Below, in pieces: positions 61,477-64,000 of a stretch of 64,000 nucleotides of DNA. Every line of letters starts with the position of its first letter. Position 1 is the stretch's first letter. The notes under the pieces are model-generated. The model saw only the letters and a program-made list of their open reading frames with translations. It was not told the DNA's origin and ran no database searches. This stretch comes from Micromonospora sp. LH3U1. GTDB taxonomy: Bacteria; Actinomycetota; Actinomycetes; Mycobacteriales; Micromonosporaceae. The stretch lies in the NCBI RefSeq assembly GCF_028475105.1, contig NZ_CP116936.1, forward strand, positions 4,401,501 through 4,465,500. The letters are read 5' to 3'. Made by a program: the position numbers and the translations under genes.

Positions 61477-62610
61477 TCAGACCACGGTTTGTTTGGTGGT
61501 CGGCAACGCGTCGACGATCGACTTCTGCACGTTGATCGTGTCCGCGATGATCTCGTGTGGCGTGTTGGCCATCCACTGCATCACCGAGATGTCCTCGAAG
61601 CGGGGATGCCGGAACATCTCCAGGAACACCAGCGGCTCGTCGCCGGTGTTCTCGATGTAGTGGCCGTACGCGAAGGGGACGTAGCCCACGTCGCCCGCCT
61701 GGAAGTCGAACGTCCGGGCGGCGGCCTGAGCCGCGAAGACGCCCATCCGCCCGGTGCCGGAGATGTAGTACTGCCACTCGTCGGTGGTGGGATGCCAGTG
61801 CAGCTCGCGCAGTCCCCCGGGCTCGACCTCGACGAGGGCGGCGGCGGTGGTCACGGACGCGGCGAAGTTGGTCGAGTCCGTGACCCGGACCGTTCCACCC
61901 CGGAAACGCTGCGGGGTCTGGGCGGTCATCCGGTGTTTGAAGCTTCGCGGGATGTCACCGGTGGGGCTGATCACCCGGTCCTGTTGCAGGGGCGGCGGGA
62001 CGTCGCCCTGGAAGATGTACTTCTCCCGCTCGGGCAGGTTCTCCATCTGTTCCATCGTCCAGCCGAAGTTCTTCGCGAGGACGTGCCGAGGCGTGTGTGC
62101 GAAGAAGTCGCTGAGCAGGAACGTGTTGTTCTCCGAGAAGGCGCCGTCGTTGAAGACCAGCAGGAACTGGGCGCCGTCGTCCAGCGCCTGGATGTTGTGC
62201 GGCACGCCCTGCGGAAAGAACCACAGATCGCCCTCTCTCACGTCCTCGATGAAGTTGCGCCCCTCATGGTCGACGGCGCTGATCCGGCAACTGCCGCTCA
62301 GCATGTACGCCCACTCCGACTGTTGGTGCCAGTGAATCTCCCGGTACGCGCCTGGCTCCAGGCCGAACTGGACGCCGGCCAGCTGACTGGCGATCGGCAG
62401 ATCGCGGCTGGTGACCTCCCGGGTCCAGCCGCCCTTCTCCACCCGGGTGTGCGCCTGGGAGAACGAGAACTTGAGGTTGGGCACGAGCCGGCTGTCCGTC
62501 GTCGGCGGCACCAGAAGATCGGGGTTCTGCCGCTCAAGCTCGATGTTGCGGCCCGCGAAGGGCGGTGCGCCCTGGTCGCCGCGTCGCGGCTGGGGATCGC
62601 TGTTCGCCAT
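61477..62610 (-). CDS. Oxalate decarboxylase-family bicupin
   Basis: A 377-residue two-cupin protein. Cupin 1 (about 70-200) has metal ligands HWHQQSEWAYMLSG and the lid FSENNTF near 160; in Bacillus oxalate decarboxylase the lid reads SENST, with the Glu needed for decarboxylation, and that Glu is kept here. Cupin 2 (about 255-350) has HWHPTTDEWQYYISG. No signal peptide, so cytoplasmic. It would convert oxalate to formate and CO2 with Mn. ATG 62610 lies 13 bases after the stop of the small membrane protein gene, so they form an operon. Confidence 0.9.
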   Translation of the reverse strand: MANSDPQPRRGDQGAPPFAGRNIELERQNPDLLVPPTTDSRLVPNLKFSFSQAHTRVEKGGWTREVTSRDLPIASQLAGVQFGLEPGAYREIHWHQQSEWAYMLSGSCRISAVDHEGRNFIEDVREGDLWFFPQGVPHNIQALDDGAQFLLVFNDGAFSENNTFLLSDFFAHTPRHVLAKNFGWTMEQMENLPEREKYIFQGDVPPPLQQDRVISPTGDIPRSFKHRMTAQTPQRFRGGTVRVTDSTNFAASVTTAAALVEVEPGGLRELHWHPTTDEWQYYISGTGRMGVFAAQAAARTFDFQAGDVGYVPFAYGHYIENTGDEPLVFLEMFRHPRFEDISVMQWMANTPHEIIADTINVQKSIVDALPTTKQTVV

Positions 62611-62623
62611 GATCGCTGTCTCC

Positions 62624-62890
62624 TCACTCCGGTGGGATCGGATGTGGCGCGGGAACGGACCTGCCCCGCAGGCGTAGCCGGGACGACAACCCCAGCAGGG
62701 TGCGCACCCCGGGCCAGCCGTACTGGACCGCTATCGCGGCGGGAATCGCCACCGCCGTCGCCATCAGCACCACGCGGATCCACCGCGGAGCGTGTCCACC
62801 CGCCCCGGTGCTGGCGAACAGGACGAAGACCAGCAGTACGACCCGGAGCCGGCGCAGGCCGGGAAGTGGTGACGACGTCGAGTGGGCCAT
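62624..62890 (-). CDS. Small membrane protein upstream of the bicupin
   Basis: An 88-residue protein with one helix at about 17-34 (VVLLVFVLFASTG) and a second at about 38-58, flanked by Arg-rich ends. Its stop is 13 bases before the bicupin start, which argues for a real co-transcribed gene. No family recognised; a role in oxalate or formate movement is only a thought. Confidence 0.5.
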   Translation of the reverse strand: MAHSTSSPLPGLRRLRVVLLVFVLFASTGAGGHAPRWIRVVLMATAVAIPAAIAVQYGWPGVRTLLGLSSRLRLRGRSVPAPHPIPPE

Positions 62891-63088
62891 ACCTTCGATG
62901 ATCGGGGGCGGGCCAGCGCCGTCGCATCACGTGATCGCGCCATTGCGGCGCGTCAGAACCCGGACGGCAGGCGCATTCGGCGCAATCCCGCCGGTTCGTC
63001 GATCTGCTCGCTCGCCCCAGCCACCATGGCTAGGCTCGGTCGCAGGACGGCCTTTCGACGCGCCGGGTAACCACCGGGGAGAACGCCA

Positions 63089-64000
63089 TTGTCCGAATCA
63101 TCCTTCAACGCCGGAACGCTCCAAACTGACGACATCGCCGCCGACGCCGACGCCGAGCAACGACGGCATCGGCTGTTCACCACGGCGGAGCCCTCGGTCG
63201 CCCTCGCCGGTCTTCGAGAGGCGCTGGACCAGCGACTGGACGCCCGGAGCCGAAGCACTCTGCTCGCCATGGTCGCCACGATCGCGGCCCGCACGGGACA
63301 CCCGGACGCCGATGCCCTGCTCCGCGACGCGGGCACCGCGCACGCCACGTCCGGTGACCATTCCTCCGCCCGCCACCTCGCCCTCGGCCGGGCGGCTCGC
63401 TCGTTGTCGCACGGGGATCTGCCAGGCGCGCACGCCGTGCTGGCAGCCCTGGACCCCGACGCCTGGGTGGCACGCCAGGACGCCACGTCCATCCGGGCTG
63501 AACGAATCCTGGTGCAGCTGGGCCTGGCTCGGCACCAGGACGCGCGGACCGCGATCTGCCAGGCGTCCGACGACACGGCGCCGCCCGACACCCCGGTCAG
63601 CAGCAGGCTGACCGCCCTGGACTGCCTGCGGATGGTCGCGGTGGGCGAGCTGCCCGAGGCCGCCGCGCTGGCTGTCACGACGCTCAACTCAGGCTCGGCG
63701 GACATCAGCCCGGAGGTGCGCGCCCTCCTTGTCGCGGTGATCGCCGAGGTCCGCTACCGCCAGGGAGAACACGATGCCGCGCGCGCCGCCCTCCGCACGT
63801 GCCTTGCGGAGAGACAATGGCCCGACAGTACGATGTGGACGCCCGCCTTCTGTGTCGCAGTCCGCGACCCGGCAATCAGTGAGCCAGCGAGCCTCCTCAC
63901 CAGAGTCGTCGCCGACCTGCACCGGTCGGTCCGATCGCTCCTGCCCGTGCCGCAGTTCGGCCCCCGACTGGTGCGCGCGGCGGTGGCCGCTGGCGACACC
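63089..64000 (+). CDS. Helical-repeat (TPR-like) protein, 3' partial
   Basis: An uninterrupted frame of 304 codons that runs off the window. The best start is TTG 63089, with GGGGAG seven bases upstream; no ATG or GTG precedes the coding-like sequence. The product is Ala/Leu/Arg-rich, without signal peptide, and made of helical pairs such as LLRDAGTAHATSGDHSSARHLALGRAARSLSHG that look like TPR units. The last visible segment (FGPRLVRAAVAAGDT) resembles the region before the C-terminal LuxR helix-turn-helix of actinobacterial regulators, so such a domain may follow outside the window. Codon use fits a real gene throughout. Confidence 0.72.
   Translation, partial: MSESSFNAGTLQTDDIAADADAEQRRHRLFTTAEPSVALAGLREALDQRLDARSRSTLLAMVATIAARTGHPDADALLRDAGTAHATSGDHSSARHLALGRAARSLSHGDLPGAHAVLAALDPDAWVARQDATSIRAERILVQLGLARHQDARTAICQASDDTAPPDTPVSSRLTALDCLRMVAVGELPEAAALAVTTLNSGSADISPEVRALLVAVIAEVRYRQGEHDAARAALRTCLAERQWPDSTMWTPAFCVAVRDPAISEPASLLTRVVADLHRSVRSLLPVPQFGPRLVRAAVAAGDT

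Noticed and set aside
1..64000. CRISPR arrays, tRNA/rRNA genes, insertion sequences or prophage
   Set aside because: Reading both strands showed no regularly spaced repeats, cloverleaf with CCA-type acceptor, transposase motifs or phage structural genes. A covariance-model search would be needed to exclude small RNAs.

Overview
This is a very GC-rich actinobacterial chromosome segment with GTG starts, ATGA/GTGA stop-start overlaps and strongly G/C-biased third codon positions. Protein styles (AfsR-type regulator, single-chain acyl-CoA carboxylase, PF04672-like methyltransferase, RICIN/CBM2 secreted proteins) and the dispersed GCGATCTTGCA palindrome suggest a Micromonosporaceae member such as Micromonospora. 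Genus is inference. I saw no rRNA, tRNA, CRISPR array, transposase or prophage gene.

Layout. 1-11 kb: 5'-truncated AfsR/SARP regulator, small Cys-containing secreted protein, secreted sugar dehydrogenase with RICIN and FN3 modules, membrane-anchored serine hydrolase followed by a histidine kinase/LuxR-type response regulator pair, another small secreted protein, and a sulfite-oxidase-family molybdoenzyme. 11.4-23.5 kb: a large minus-strand organosulfur-scavenging cluster with a DUF1684 protein, flavin reductase, peptide-type ABC transporter and four luciferase-like FMNH2 monooxygenases. Each of its two transcription units starts with a short Cys-containing leader peptide. 23.6-37 kb: methyltransferase, CBM2 protein, unknown secreted protein, AlkZ-like glycosylase, a 1820-residue acyl-CoA carboxylase, an M23 endopeptidase, an ECF sigma factor and a PepSY membrane protein. 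37-45.7 kb: iron-siderophore uptake (binding protein, two permeases, ATPase, paired half-transporters) divergent from a siderophore-interacting reductase, with an IdeR/DmdR-type iron box on each side. 46.7-61 kb: a ten-gene overlapping minus-strand operon for non-phosphorylative L-fucose catabolism, divergent from gntR-lutABC. 61-64 kb: DoxX-like protein, oxalate-decarboxylase-type bicupin with a small membrane protein, and the start of a helical-repeat protein running off the window.

How the genes work together. In the fucose block the ABC transporter imports the sugar, which would be oxidised to a lactone, hydrolysed to fuconate, dehydrated, oxidised and cleaved to pyruvate plus L-lactate. 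The adjacent LutABC would oxidise that lactate to a second pyruvate. In the sulfur block, monooxygenases supplied with FMNH2 by the flavin reductase would release inorganic sulfur from an imported organosulfur compound. Expression is probably sensed through cysteine codons in the leader peptides. A CCTA-N9-TAGG inverted repeat precedes both leader peptides and also the sulfite-oxidase-family gene, suggesting one small sulfur regulon. The best candidate for an undescribed system is this sulfur block.
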